A stretch of DNA of 64,000 bases from positions 1,707,214 to 1,771,213 of the forward strand of contig NMRA01000023.1 in assembly GCA_002633005.1 (NCBI GenBank), read 5' to 3'. Below the pieces are notes generated by a model that had not been told where the DNA came from, ran no database searches, and saw only the letters and a list, made by a program, of their open reading frames with translations. Below, piece after piece: positions 50,501-62,500 of this stretch (position 1 is the stretch's first letter; every line of letters begins with the position of its first letter). The position numbers and the translations under genes are program-made. The stretch comes from Phoronis australis. Lineage: Eukaryota; Phoronida; Phoronidae.

Positions 50501-53500
50501 ATCAACACTGAAGAGTGCGTGCACTTTCATCATGATCAATACTGAAGAGTGTGTGCTCTTTCATCATGATCAACACTGAAAAGTGTGTGCTCTATCATCA
50601 TGATCAACACTCTGAAGACTGTGTGCTCTTTCATCATGATCAATACTGAAGAGTGTGTGCTCTTTCATCATGATCAACACTGAAAAGTGTGAGCTCTATC
50701 ATCATGATCAATACTGAAGAGTGTGTGCTCTACCATCATGATCAACACTAAAGAGTATGTGCTCTATCATCATGATCAACACTGAAGAGTGTGTGCTCTA
50801 TCATCATGATCAACACTGAAGAGTGTGTTCTCTTTCATCGTGATCAACCCTCAAAAGTGTGTGCTCTACCATTTAGTGTGTTCTCTACCATCATGATCAA
50901 CACTCTGAAGAGTGTGTGCTCTTTCATCATGATCAACACTGAAGAGTGTGACTGTGCTCTTTCATCATGATCAACACTGAAAAGTGTGTGCTCTACCATC
51001 ACGATCAACACTAAAGAGTGTGTGCTCTTTCATCATGATCAACATTATCAGCATTATCTTGACACTTTCATAGACAGGGTTCCGGAAAGTGCACTTTTGT
51101 ACATGTGAGTAAATAATGCTAATTGTGAACTCAAAAATAGCTTATTTCTACCAAACGCAAGATTATTGCATGCAACAGTTACCTTCAACAATTCAGCAGT
51201 AGTCGTCACATCAGCTGCTACCGCAAGGTTTGTTTGCTTCTCATCCATTATCGAGAAAAGTCTCTGAAGGACGGGGTGAGTGGCTAGTTGCTGACGTTCG
51301 CGGTAACTTAAGACAGGATCTGAGGCTGGAAGCTGTATGTTAGAGTAACAGACATATTATTTTAACCATCTGAAGTTTATGAATGACCCTGAAAAATTAA
51401 ATGTACAATTTTGGCCAACTTCAAAACATCGTAACTCAGAAATGACCGATCTAATTCACATAAAATTTCAAACTATTAGGAGTTTGTTTTTATAATGTTT
51501 CATATTTGCATGAGAGGCTATCAAAAGTAGGACTCATTTGATTTCCATAAAAAATTCCATGTTGCATATAACAAAAATGAAACGATAATTTAGAAAACTG
51601 CGTTTTTGCTATGAACATACCGTTCTTTTTTTACTCAATTTTCCTATAAAGCAAGGTCACATGACCTAATTAGAGGAAGATTGATAAGAGTTCAAAAATC
51701 AAATTCTACAGAATTTCTACTTTCAGAAAATATATACTTTTGCTGAGTTATACGAATGCCATTACTAAGGGAGTAATATTATTACACGATCACTGAAACA
51801 TATGTTCTCTGATTGGCTAATTAAAACAAAGTATGAAAACTTGCATTATGTTGACTGGTTGAAATCAAAGGATAATAACATTAAGGATGGTATTATAAAA
51901 CAAATATGGACCAATCCCTTGAGAATATTAGATTATATGGACCTCTGAAGAGAAACACTCAATCCCTTGAGAATATCAGGTTATAAGGACCTCTGAAGAG
52001 AAACACTCAATCCCTTGAGAATATCAGGTTATAAGGAACTCTGAAGAGAAACACTCAATCCCTTGAGAATATCAGGTTATAAGGACCTCTGAAGAGAAAC
52101 ACTACCCTCCCTTGGTCCACATATGACTAGATAGAGCCCCCTGTACCACTCCATATTAGGGAAACAGTCACTCACAAGGATCCCGGATTTTGAGAACCAG
52201 TTTGATGCCTGTTATTCAGTGAATAAAACTGGTTGTCAAACTAAGGGACCCCTGTGACTATTGCAGGCCATACCTTGGCTGCTTGGCTGTCCGCAATTTT
52301 CAGTAAGCTGTTCTCCTTGATAAAGGTTCTTACTCTCTCCACCATCTCTACATCGAGCAGTTGTCGTTTGAACAGAATGTCTAGCACCTGACTCACCGTA
52401 CACACACTGTCAAGAAAACAAAACATTAGTCATAGACATTATCCAATCAGATAATGGATAACTGATGAATACCCTAGAGGCCATTGGTCACATTGCTCAC
52501 ACTATCAGGACTTCCTGTAATGGCACCCACACTTCCTGTAATGGCACCCATGGCAGTTTGACTGAAATTATGAAGGTATAACGACACATTCTGGAAACCT
52601 GTGAGCATTTAAACAGAAACTAAAATGAACAACTGTTGGGCAGATGCCAGTCCAAGCCTCAATAAACATGTCTCTAGCATAAAGATGATCAATACTATGA
52701 TCAAAATGGACACCGCAAAGGTGGTATTTTACAAGGCAAGAGCAACGTGGGGCATTAAAATGCACCCACAAATGCACCACAAATGGTGTGCTTCTAAGGT
52801 TGTTCATTTGTTTCATAAAAATTGCCAGTAGATGGCGCAAAAACATCCAATCCAGCTGAAAATGGAAACACGCCATCACTTCTTTAATAGAAAGCTATTT
52901 AACAAATTTCATAAAAATCTTCAGAGAAACAAAGGAAAATGGAAAAAATGAAATTGTCATTATAGGGTACAGTGTTTGTTGGATCCACCTGCAAGACACT
53001 GTCGTCTGTTGTTAGCTTCATATAAATACAATTACTAAATTTAATAAAGAGCCTGTAGTGGGTTTAGGAGATGCAGCTTTGGGCGCAAAACAAACAAAAC
53101 TACTACTAGAAGGCGCTACAGTGGTCTAAGTCCTCATTGTCAACCGTCCTCTTCACACTGAGAACATAAACGCCAATTTTCAAAATCATCCTTAGAATGG
53201 TTTGGTTGATCGAGGGTGGACGCTAAAACACAGACTCAAAAAACAGTAAAAATGGCCACCAGGTGGCGCAAAGTAAGTAGATTCCATCCAAAAATGGGAG
53301 GATAGCATCATCTCACCAACAGATGCCTATATTCCAAATTTTCTGAAAATCCATTAAGGACCTTTGAAGATACAGAAGGGGCACACCGGCAGTCAGATCC
53401 GTCTGAAAGTTGTCATCGTTCGTTGTTATCATCACATAAATATACTTGTTAAATTTAGTAAAGATCCTGCAAACGATTTAGGACATACAGCCATGGGCAC

Positions 53501-56500
53501 AAAAAATACCACTAGGAGGCGCCAAAGTAGTCGATGTTGTCGGAAAATCATCGTCAGCTGTCCTCTTCATAGTAAGAACATACCTGCCAATTTTCACAAT
53601 CACCCTCATAGCGGTTTGGTTGATAGAGGGGTGGACGCCAAAAACAGACTTGAAAACAGTACAAGAGCAATGTGGAGCATTGAAATGCGCCCACGAATGC
53701 ACCACAAACGGTGTGCTCCTAGGGTTGCTTATTTGTGTCATAAAAATAGGTACTAGATGGCACAAAAACATCTAATCCACCTGGAAACTGAAAAATGTTG
53801 CCGCTTCTTTAATAGAAAGCTATTTACCAAATTTCATAAAAATCTGTCGAGGAACTTCAGAGAAACAAATGAAAACAGAAAAAATGAAATTGCCACTATG
53901 GGGCACAGCGTTCATTGTATCGGCCTGAAAGACGTAGTCTGTTGTTCATATAGATACAATTACTAAATTTAATGAAGATCATGCAGTGAGTTAAGGAGAT
54001 GAAGCTATGGGCGTAAAACAAAACTATTGCTAGGAGGCGCCACAGTAGTAGAATTCCTTACAGTCAACCGCCCTCTTCACACTGAGAACATAAACACCAA
54101 TTTTCAAAATCATCCTTAGAATGGTTTGGTTGATCGAGGGGTGGATGGCAAAAAACACTCAAAAACAGGAAAAATGGCCACTAGGTGGTGCAAAGTACCT
54201 AGATTCCATACGAAAATGGGAGGATAGCATCATCTCACCAATAGATGCCTACATTACAAATTTTCTGAAAATCTGTTGAGGACCTTTGAAGATACAGAGG
54301 TAAACCTAAAAAATGAAATGGCCACTAGGGGACACACTGGTAGTCAGATCCGTCCAAAAGCTGTTGTCATCTGTTGTGAACATAATATAAATACACTTGC
54401 TATATTTAGCAAAGATTCTGCAAACGCTTTAGGAGATACAGCCATTTGCACAAAAAAACTGCCACTAGGAGGAACTACAGTAGTCGAAGTCGTCGGAAAA
54501 TCATCGTCAGCTTTGAAGTAAGAACATACATGCCAATTTTCACAATCATCCAAAAAGCCGTTTGGTTGATAGAGGGTGGATGCCAAAAAACAGACTGAAA
54601 ACAGTAAAAATGGCCACTAGGTAGTGCAAACTACACCAAATCCATCCGAAAACGGGATGATAGCGTCATCTCGCTAATAGATACGCCAAATTTTATGACA
54701 ATAGGTTGAGGACCTTTGAAGATAGAGGTAAGAGTAAAAAAAATAAAATTGCCACTAGGGGACACATTGGTAGTTGGATCCGTCCGAAAGTTCACTCATG
54801 CCGTTCCATCCATGAAAGGAACATATATGCCAAATTTCATGAACGTAAGTCAAAGGGTTTTGGAGATAGAGCAGCAGACACCGGACGCACGCAGGACGGA
54901 CGGACAGAGATGACGGCATAATGCGTCCACATATAAATATGTGAATGCATAAAAAATAGCCACTAGGTGGTGCAAGCTACGTTAAATTCATCCAAAAACG
55001 GGAGGATAGTGTCATCTCACTAAATTCTAATAGATGCCTATATGCCAAATTTCATGAAAAAACATTGAGGACTTTTGAAGATACAGAGGTAAACGTAAAA
55101 AACTAAAATTGCCACTAAGGGGCACATCAGTAATCAGGGCCCGGTCTCCAATCTCCGCACTCAGACTCATACTCATACTCGAGATTTCATACTCAAAATC
55201 GTGCTAACTGGAGTCGTACTCAAAAAAGCGTATCTAATGTCGTATTTCGAGTAGACTCCAAACGTACTCAAATCTGACACTCATACTCGAGTTGCTATGG
55301 AACTCTTTATGATGTGAAATGCAAAATCACACAAAGCCGCTCTGATTCATCGCTCCCTATTGGAATAGACCACCCCAAGAACTAGGCCTACATTATCGCC
55401 TGCTGTCGCTACAACTACAACAGTATGTCTATAACGTGGAATTCTGAGTGTTCTGTAACTGTTATTCATTTTTTAGTTTCAATTAATATTCTTATGCCAT
55501 TTCTTTGATACATTTGGCAATTATTAAGCTTTACATCTTGAGTTCCTCACTCAGTCCCGAAAATGTCTTAAGAAATATGTAACAGCTTATCACATCACAT
55601 CTCTGTTGCTAATTTAGTCTTGACATAAAACCCATTGCTGTGTAGGTCTACGCTGATGTCAAACTTTGATACTGTATCATTGTATTTTACTGGGATGTAT
55701 CAAGTGAGTTGACATTTGGCACGTGAGTTAAAAAACAATACTTGTGCAGGCATTCAGAGTTCACCAGTGGCAGTGAACGGGACGAGACGTCTACTTAGAA
55801 ATCGGCAAACAAAATCTGGAATTCCATTTGGGGATTGAGGAATTATAGATGACTAAGTTATGATGAGAAATGTACCTGACAGGGAAGCGAACTTTTTTTA
55901 ACTTCCCTCCCCTCCTCGTCTTTTGGAAACCCTACAAAACGTAGGCACACATACCGAAATAAGGGCAGCACAAACTTCTCACACGACTTTTCCCACAACT
56001 GCTTTCGACGCTTGTTATGACTCGCCGACAAGGGATTACAATGCGCCTGTTGCCAGGAATTGTAGAGGTAGAATGGCGGCCATAACATACAGTGATACGG
56101 CGGGTTAATAAGGTGAAGAATAAGAAGATTTAAGATGAAAACTATTATCTCTGAACTGAAATTGAAGTGCTGAGATACGGTAAGAGGACTTATTTTTTTA
56201 GATTTGCTGTGTTTCTTGGTTCCCTTTCGATATTTTGTTCTCTGGCTCGTATTTATTTTCGAGTACGATTTCAAGCACACTGCCATACCAAACTTGAAAT
56301 TTGAGCATAGACTCCGAATTTTTACTCAAAATCGTACTCGAAATATAGATGAGATACACTTCAGTTCGAGTACACTCGAAAACTGAGTACGTGCTCGAAA
56401 TTTAGAGTACAGATTTTTCGAGTATGACATTGAATACACCAAAGCTGAGTCTGTACTCGAGTTGAGTATGAAGTGTGAGTTTGAGCATGATTCGAGTCTG

Positions 56501-59500
56501 AGTACGGAGATTGGAGACCGGGCCCTGATCTGTCCAAAAGTCCGCTCATGTCGTCCCATCCACGAAAAGAAAATAGGTGCAAAATTTCATGATCATATGT
56601 CGAAGGCTCTTGGAGATAGAGAGCAGACGCCGGACGGAGATGATGACATAATGCTTCCACAAAAAATATGTGAACACATAAAAATGTGATGTGGTAAAAT
56701 GGGTTCCCCATACCATATGAAAAAGTGTGAGTTTCTGCGCAAAAGGCAACTGAACAGAAACATGTCAGCATAAGAACATTATCATTCTGATGTGTTGTTC
56801 CACATGAGCAACAAGATATAGTGAGAAGACTAATAAAATAGACAACATATTGTCAATTAATCATATCATGTACCATAAAATGCTTGAGACTGACCATCAC
56901 AGGACAATGGTCAGTGTCCACATGGACCTAGTTACCTGTGCAAAGTCACACCCTTCTCTTGAAGCAACTCTCGGCCACCCTGCTCTCTGTTCAACAAGAC
57001 GACGGCATCTTTACACACAATGTCATGAGAGTTCAGTGCCTTGCAACATAAAATGACAAGATATGCAATGTATAAGTTACGATTAGGACGACAGGAAGCG
57101 ACCTTCAGGTAGGCACTTGAATACAATTAAAACGGCTTAATGGATTGATTAAGGAACATTGTTTAGAGCAGAGATATTGGTTGCGGACTATCGCTTGTGA
57201 GGCCTGAATTCAAATTCTGTGTTTGCAGGTCGATTATGCACTTATTAGTCTCTTAAGACTGAATTACGGTTCACAGCAGGCAAAAATGCCCAGAGGGGTG
57301 ATAAACCCAATGTCACGGATTTGAACCATACTATGCATTTTAATTACCTTTGGGATGATAAACAAAACAGTGTCCACGTGGACCAATCTTATTTTACCTT
57401 GTTTAAGGGGGAGAAATCAGGCAGCCTCTATTTTGAGGGTAAACCATGCAATGGACTCGCCGAAAATGGCTTATTTGCAATACATAATAAAAATACAGGT
57501 GCACAAGATAATTATTTCTTTGAAATTTTTAAATAAGGCAAGTCTTTGGCTTCATAAAGATGTTAAAAAAAACTCATTAACTCTTCTGATAAGTTCAAAA
57601 TTTCAGGCTTAAAGTATAGAGGGGTCAGAGGTTAACAAACCCTTGCAATTTCCCCACACTTTGAGCCAATATACCTCAGCTGGCACAGCACTGATCAACA
57701 CCAGACTTTTACACAAGACGTTTCTATCTTAGCGAAGTTGATTGAGTGGCAGAGAGCATTTTCCTATAGGAATCGAAAGCTTGTTACAACCACCTTGGAA
57801 ATTACCTTCAATACCGATACCTTTTTGGAACACCATAACACCAGTTAACTGCATAGTAATTTGATTCAAAAGTTGTTTTACTAACATTTAGCTTAGTCTC
57901 ATTAAGTGAGGCGCATTTGTTTGTTATTTTTTCCATTTTCATTATAATTCCGCGTTTTTCGTGAACCCAGTGTCCAATAACAGGCATGATGGCGTTCTCC
58001 CATTCAGTGACTTTACCAGGTGTAGAGGGTTGTGAGCATGTGATAACATCTAGCTTTGTTAACTGCCAAGCACAGTCTTTTGTCTGGTATGACAACAGGC
58101 AAGCCAATTATCCACCAGGCTTATTACGACCACATGTGAACACAGTCAAACCCAAAGCGAATTGGTACATTTGGAAAGAATTGTCGCAACTTTGGTTGTA
58201 GTGGGGCTATTTTGGCGATTCAGAAACTAAACATGATCAGCATTTGACGAGGAATTCAGAAATGCTATCGGTTTATGTTCAAATATGTTATAACTTAATT
58301 TTTATTTTTAACAGCACAGCCCAGTCAGACAAGATACGATCTTATTGGAGATTAGAGCAATTATCGAACAAGAGAGAGCTGGCCCTCCAACCATAAATGC
58401 CAGAATGGAGTTAATCAGTCATGTAAGATATTGGCTACAGGGGTTATCTTCCCAACTTGTTGTTGGGCTATAAAATCGAACAAGTTGTGATCACCGGAAA
58501 AAGGCCGTAATGGGTGTCACTTTAGTGGTGGCAAAATGGCTGACGATCCTGACTTGCAGTGTTAACTATTATGTTGAAGTGTGATGAAGTGTGTGGGACC
58601 TCCATAGAATATCCTCTGCACGTGTGAAATCTTGGTGCAGCATAAAGTGAGTACAAAGTCACCACACCTACAACCTGAATGGCAACTGATTTTGAAGAGA
58701 GTCGGACAATTTACAAATGCGTGTTCACTGGACCTGCGTGTGACTGTGTCCAAGGCAAGGGCAACACACCGGGCTCACCTTGGAATTCTATGGAAACCAA
58801 GTAGACTGTGCAAACACCCAACAGGAGGCATTCACATAGTCAAGTAACGGCTGATCACCAGGAACAGGATACCATTGCCCTCTGGAGGACTGGGAAGTAA
58901 TTTCACTTATTTAAACTTCTCACATCTAGTCGCACACAATCAATTATGTTCCTCTGTGCCTTTCACTGCACAGATGAAGTATCTTCTCACTGGAAGCCTG
59001 TTCCACATGGTCAGCCCCCATTGCTACTTGAAAGCCTCCCATTTTTCACTTGACTGAGTCAGTTACAACAAACTGCATACAGACAGCAAAATGATAACAC
59101 TAGCCAGCAATACCACTCCAAACGGTGAAGTTCTTGGGAAACTGGCGGCTATATAACGTCCATGGAAATCTGGTCACCAGTGGTTTTGCCCTTCCCTGTA
59201 ATTGCCATTGAATCTTTCAGACACTGTGCTCTGCTTCCAACGCCCTGCATCAAAACCACTTGAACATTCCATAAAAATAACGTTTGTTCTGACACACTCC
59301 AGAGCTAACTCGCAGTAAGCATCTCTGTTAACAACCACACACAAAACCACAAATAAATGATATGTAATTCTTTTTACAAAACTGTAAGATTTGAAAAGTT
59401 GCATGAGGGTAGGGGGCAACCACGATCTTTGAAGGAAATTGTTATGAAACTGGTTTATTGGCGGTGTTTGTTGTTTTAGCCGTGCGAATAAGAATAACTG

Positions 59501-62500
59501 AACTTTACAAAACCAGTGAGATTTGAATTTCGACCTTCGCAAAGGAGTCTTGCCAAAACTGCTGTTGTTTGTCTAGTAAGTACATATATCCTAATTCCAT
59601 GACTACGAGCACTTTTCAGAAATAAAGTAGAGTACCCTCAGAGTCTAGAAAATACGACTTTTTGATAAATGATCAATTGATTTGCAGTTAGCGGGCCAAC
59701 CAGTAGCGAACATTCATTTTTTGATGACGTTTGTCTGCATTACTCATTGTGGTGAAATGGCGTAACCACCAGTCGCTTTCGACTTCAAATGACATGAAAT
59801 CCATTAGCGCCAGACGATTTTTTTGTCTTATTTTGAAGATCTAAGGTAGCTCAACACATTGGTGAGTACTAAAATGTTCTGAAACCTGTGCCAGCTGAGA
59901 TATCAGGATACAAATTTAGCCAATTTTGACCGTTTCAAAAATCACTAAAAGTACTCATCTTATGCTGCTCTAAAAACAGACAAATAATTGTTGAAATCTT
60001 TCAAATTTGCATGAACAAAGTAATCGAAGGTCACACCTGATCAATATTTCAACGTTACTTCCACTGCGGAACGTAACTGTTGAATTTTACGAAAACTCAA
60101 CTACCGCCAGGCTCAAAACTTGCCGGAAACGAATAGTATCCATGGAAACCAAAATTAGGCATTGGGACCAGTGTCATCAGACAGAGAAAATATAAAAAGA
60201 ATCTATGATATAGCATTTATCACCCTCTGCCTGGTCCATTGGCGAACATGCTCGTAATCCCTTGTGCTTGATCTCAACTTTTGTGTATAAAATAAAGTTA
60301 ATGTAATGAGAAGGCTGCCATCTGTTATTAAAAGATGAAAAATTTCGCAAAAATTAAAAACAAAACTTTAGTGTAATCAGAGTGACAAAAATCACGTTAG
60401 GTCATATTTTAAGAGCCGAGATCAATTCAATGCGATCATTAAAACAAGGGGCTGTGAAGAAAATACCGTGCACTGACAAAGCTACATTTGTAAAAATAAA
60501 AATTGCAAATTGTTTATTAAAAGCAAAAGTTGAGTGTTCAACACAGTCACAGCACACATTTTAGAAATTCAGATATTAAAAAGTTCAACATCCTCAGAGG
60601 TTGCTCTTACCAGCACAGTCTCCCACACACTTGAGCCACTTGTTACAACATCTTCCAGAATCAAACAGAGATCTCCCGGCCTATACTTCCCTTCAATCAA
60701 CTTCTTAGTCCCATAATCCTTTGCTTCCTTTCGCCGAATCAACATTGGAATATTCTTAGTTACGGAAACTTGCTGTGAAATTAAAAAAAAAATACAAAAT
60801 GAATGTTGATCTCAGGAGCATCAAAAATACTTGGTAAAAAACTTTTAAAAGAAATACTCCCAATATTTATATTCAAACAACTGTAAGTTGGTAGTAGGAT
60901 AGTTACATGAGACGGACATCTTTTGACAGGCACAATAGCACACGAGCAATCTAATCTAAACATAAAAGCTTTTAATATGTCTGACGACATCATCCCTAGA
61001 CTGGCAGTTTAAGCAAGCAGTGTGACCTAATGTATGCATGGGGGGGAGAGGGCAGTTGTATCTGAAACTGACTCCTGGTCGATGGCGAACACATCAATAA
61101 GAGTTAGCATGTTCAACATTTTACCAGCTTTGTGTAGTTAATTTTAAGATACAGAGCTTGGAATGACCGACAAAAAAGGAGAATTTGACAGGTGATACAT
61201 CATTCCACAAATAGGGTTGTGTGATAGAAATATTTCTTTTAGGTGTAAAATTTAAGTGAAATAAACGTTTTTGCATGAATAAAGTCAAAATACTGATAAA
61301 AAGACAAAAAAGATGAAACTAGAAACCAAATAAGAAGAAATTAAAACCAAGAAGGTGGAAATCCTCTTAAAAGAGGAAAATTCCAAGCCCTTTTAAGGGC
61401 TTGCAATTTTCCTCTTTTAAGAAGCATCTTAAAAGATGCTTCTTTTTCTGAGAACGATGTCCACAGCTTGTTGTGAATATGCATAATGAGGTCACACCAT
61501 TGTCAGTGAGTGTTAATACACTTTGGATTCTAATCTACGTTTTGAGAATGTACACTTTATCTTACAAAATTAGGAAAAGTCTGGGAGTATATCTTCGTTC
61601 TACCACAGAAAAATTTGATGCAAACCACTTAATACAATAAAATTGATGACAACTTGTTTTCTACTCAGATGAGGACTAATTTTTTGTCTTGAGACCATGC
61701 AAATAAAATGAAACGTGTCAGAGACTGTTCTCAACAGTCACTTCTTTTAAGCACTAAAGGAACGTTTTAAGAACAACTTCAAAAGGGTAAATCGGGGTTC
61801 AGTTTGGCGAGTACCTGTTCGCATTTTGCGAGCTGAAGTTACTGTTGACGACCTGCGCTTGAGGCTTACTCGCCAAATGAGATTTCAGTTTTTCGTTCCT
61901 CAACTCGCCAAATGCAACTAAAATTTACGACGATGCTGTTCTCACTCTTGCAAAACAATATCAGCCGGGTCAACTCATTAACATAACAGTAACAAAAAAC
62001 AACCGAAAAGCTCTGACCACCGGTCAACTATTGTCACCTTCTGCCGATCTTGTTTATTTACAGGCACTCGAAAAATATCACTCTCGAACAGTGCCTCCTA
62101 AGTAGGAGAGCGAGTGACTCTCTAGAGGTCATGAACTTCGGCAAAGTGAGATTTGAGCGCCTGTGGTTTCCTTATCTGCTTTTCATGACAATAGTGATGA
62201 AAAAATTGTGACACACGGAGGCAAACTTAGAGATGGCAGGGAGAATAGTAGCAATTGAAGGAAACAGTGGCAATGCGAGGAGAGAATAGTGGCAGGGCAA
62301 AAATGGTGTCTCTAATACTTTACGTTTAATTTCTTATGTGCTTGGAAACATAATACATTCGAAGTTATACGCAGACGAATTTGTCTTTAGATTATTGAAT
62401 ATCGGAAAACCCTTACACTATTTGTTTTAAAGTTAACTCTAACTAGTGACGTTTTATGTTTTCATAAAGATTCACTGAAAATATTAGAGTACCTCAGCAG

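Larger units (their letters stand above)
52738..56690 (-). repeat. CTCF-motif-like repeat element, interrupted by two insertions
   Basis: The outer copy starts at caagagcaacgtgg (D) and runs D, A, C, B, A, C to aaaacagt near 53664. A complete second copy (about 53665-54950) then interrupts it. The outer copy resumes at about 54950 with B (tagccactaggtggtgc) and A, is cut again by the foldback element 55137-56525, and ends in subunit E (gacgccggacggagatgatg, to about 56690). The box at 53253-53271 (tggccaccaggtggcgcaa) is the closest CTCF-core match in the window. Confidence 0.75.

Noticed and set aside
52568-54921. Frames such as FLRHLL...[20 protein letters not shown] shared by several places
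   Set aside because: They recur because the D subunit of the repeat recurs (also near 660 and 53478). There is no conserved start, no codon bias and no domain.
55858-56286. 142-codon minus-strand frame considered as a THAP/transposase fragment
   Set aside because: Only the phrase [10 protein letters not shown] is suggestive; the required Cys and His residues are absent, so it is kept only as a comment in the foldback finding.
57165-57240. Possible second tRNA-derived SINE
   Set aside because: The B-box-like gaattcaaattct is weak and the A box is not convincing.
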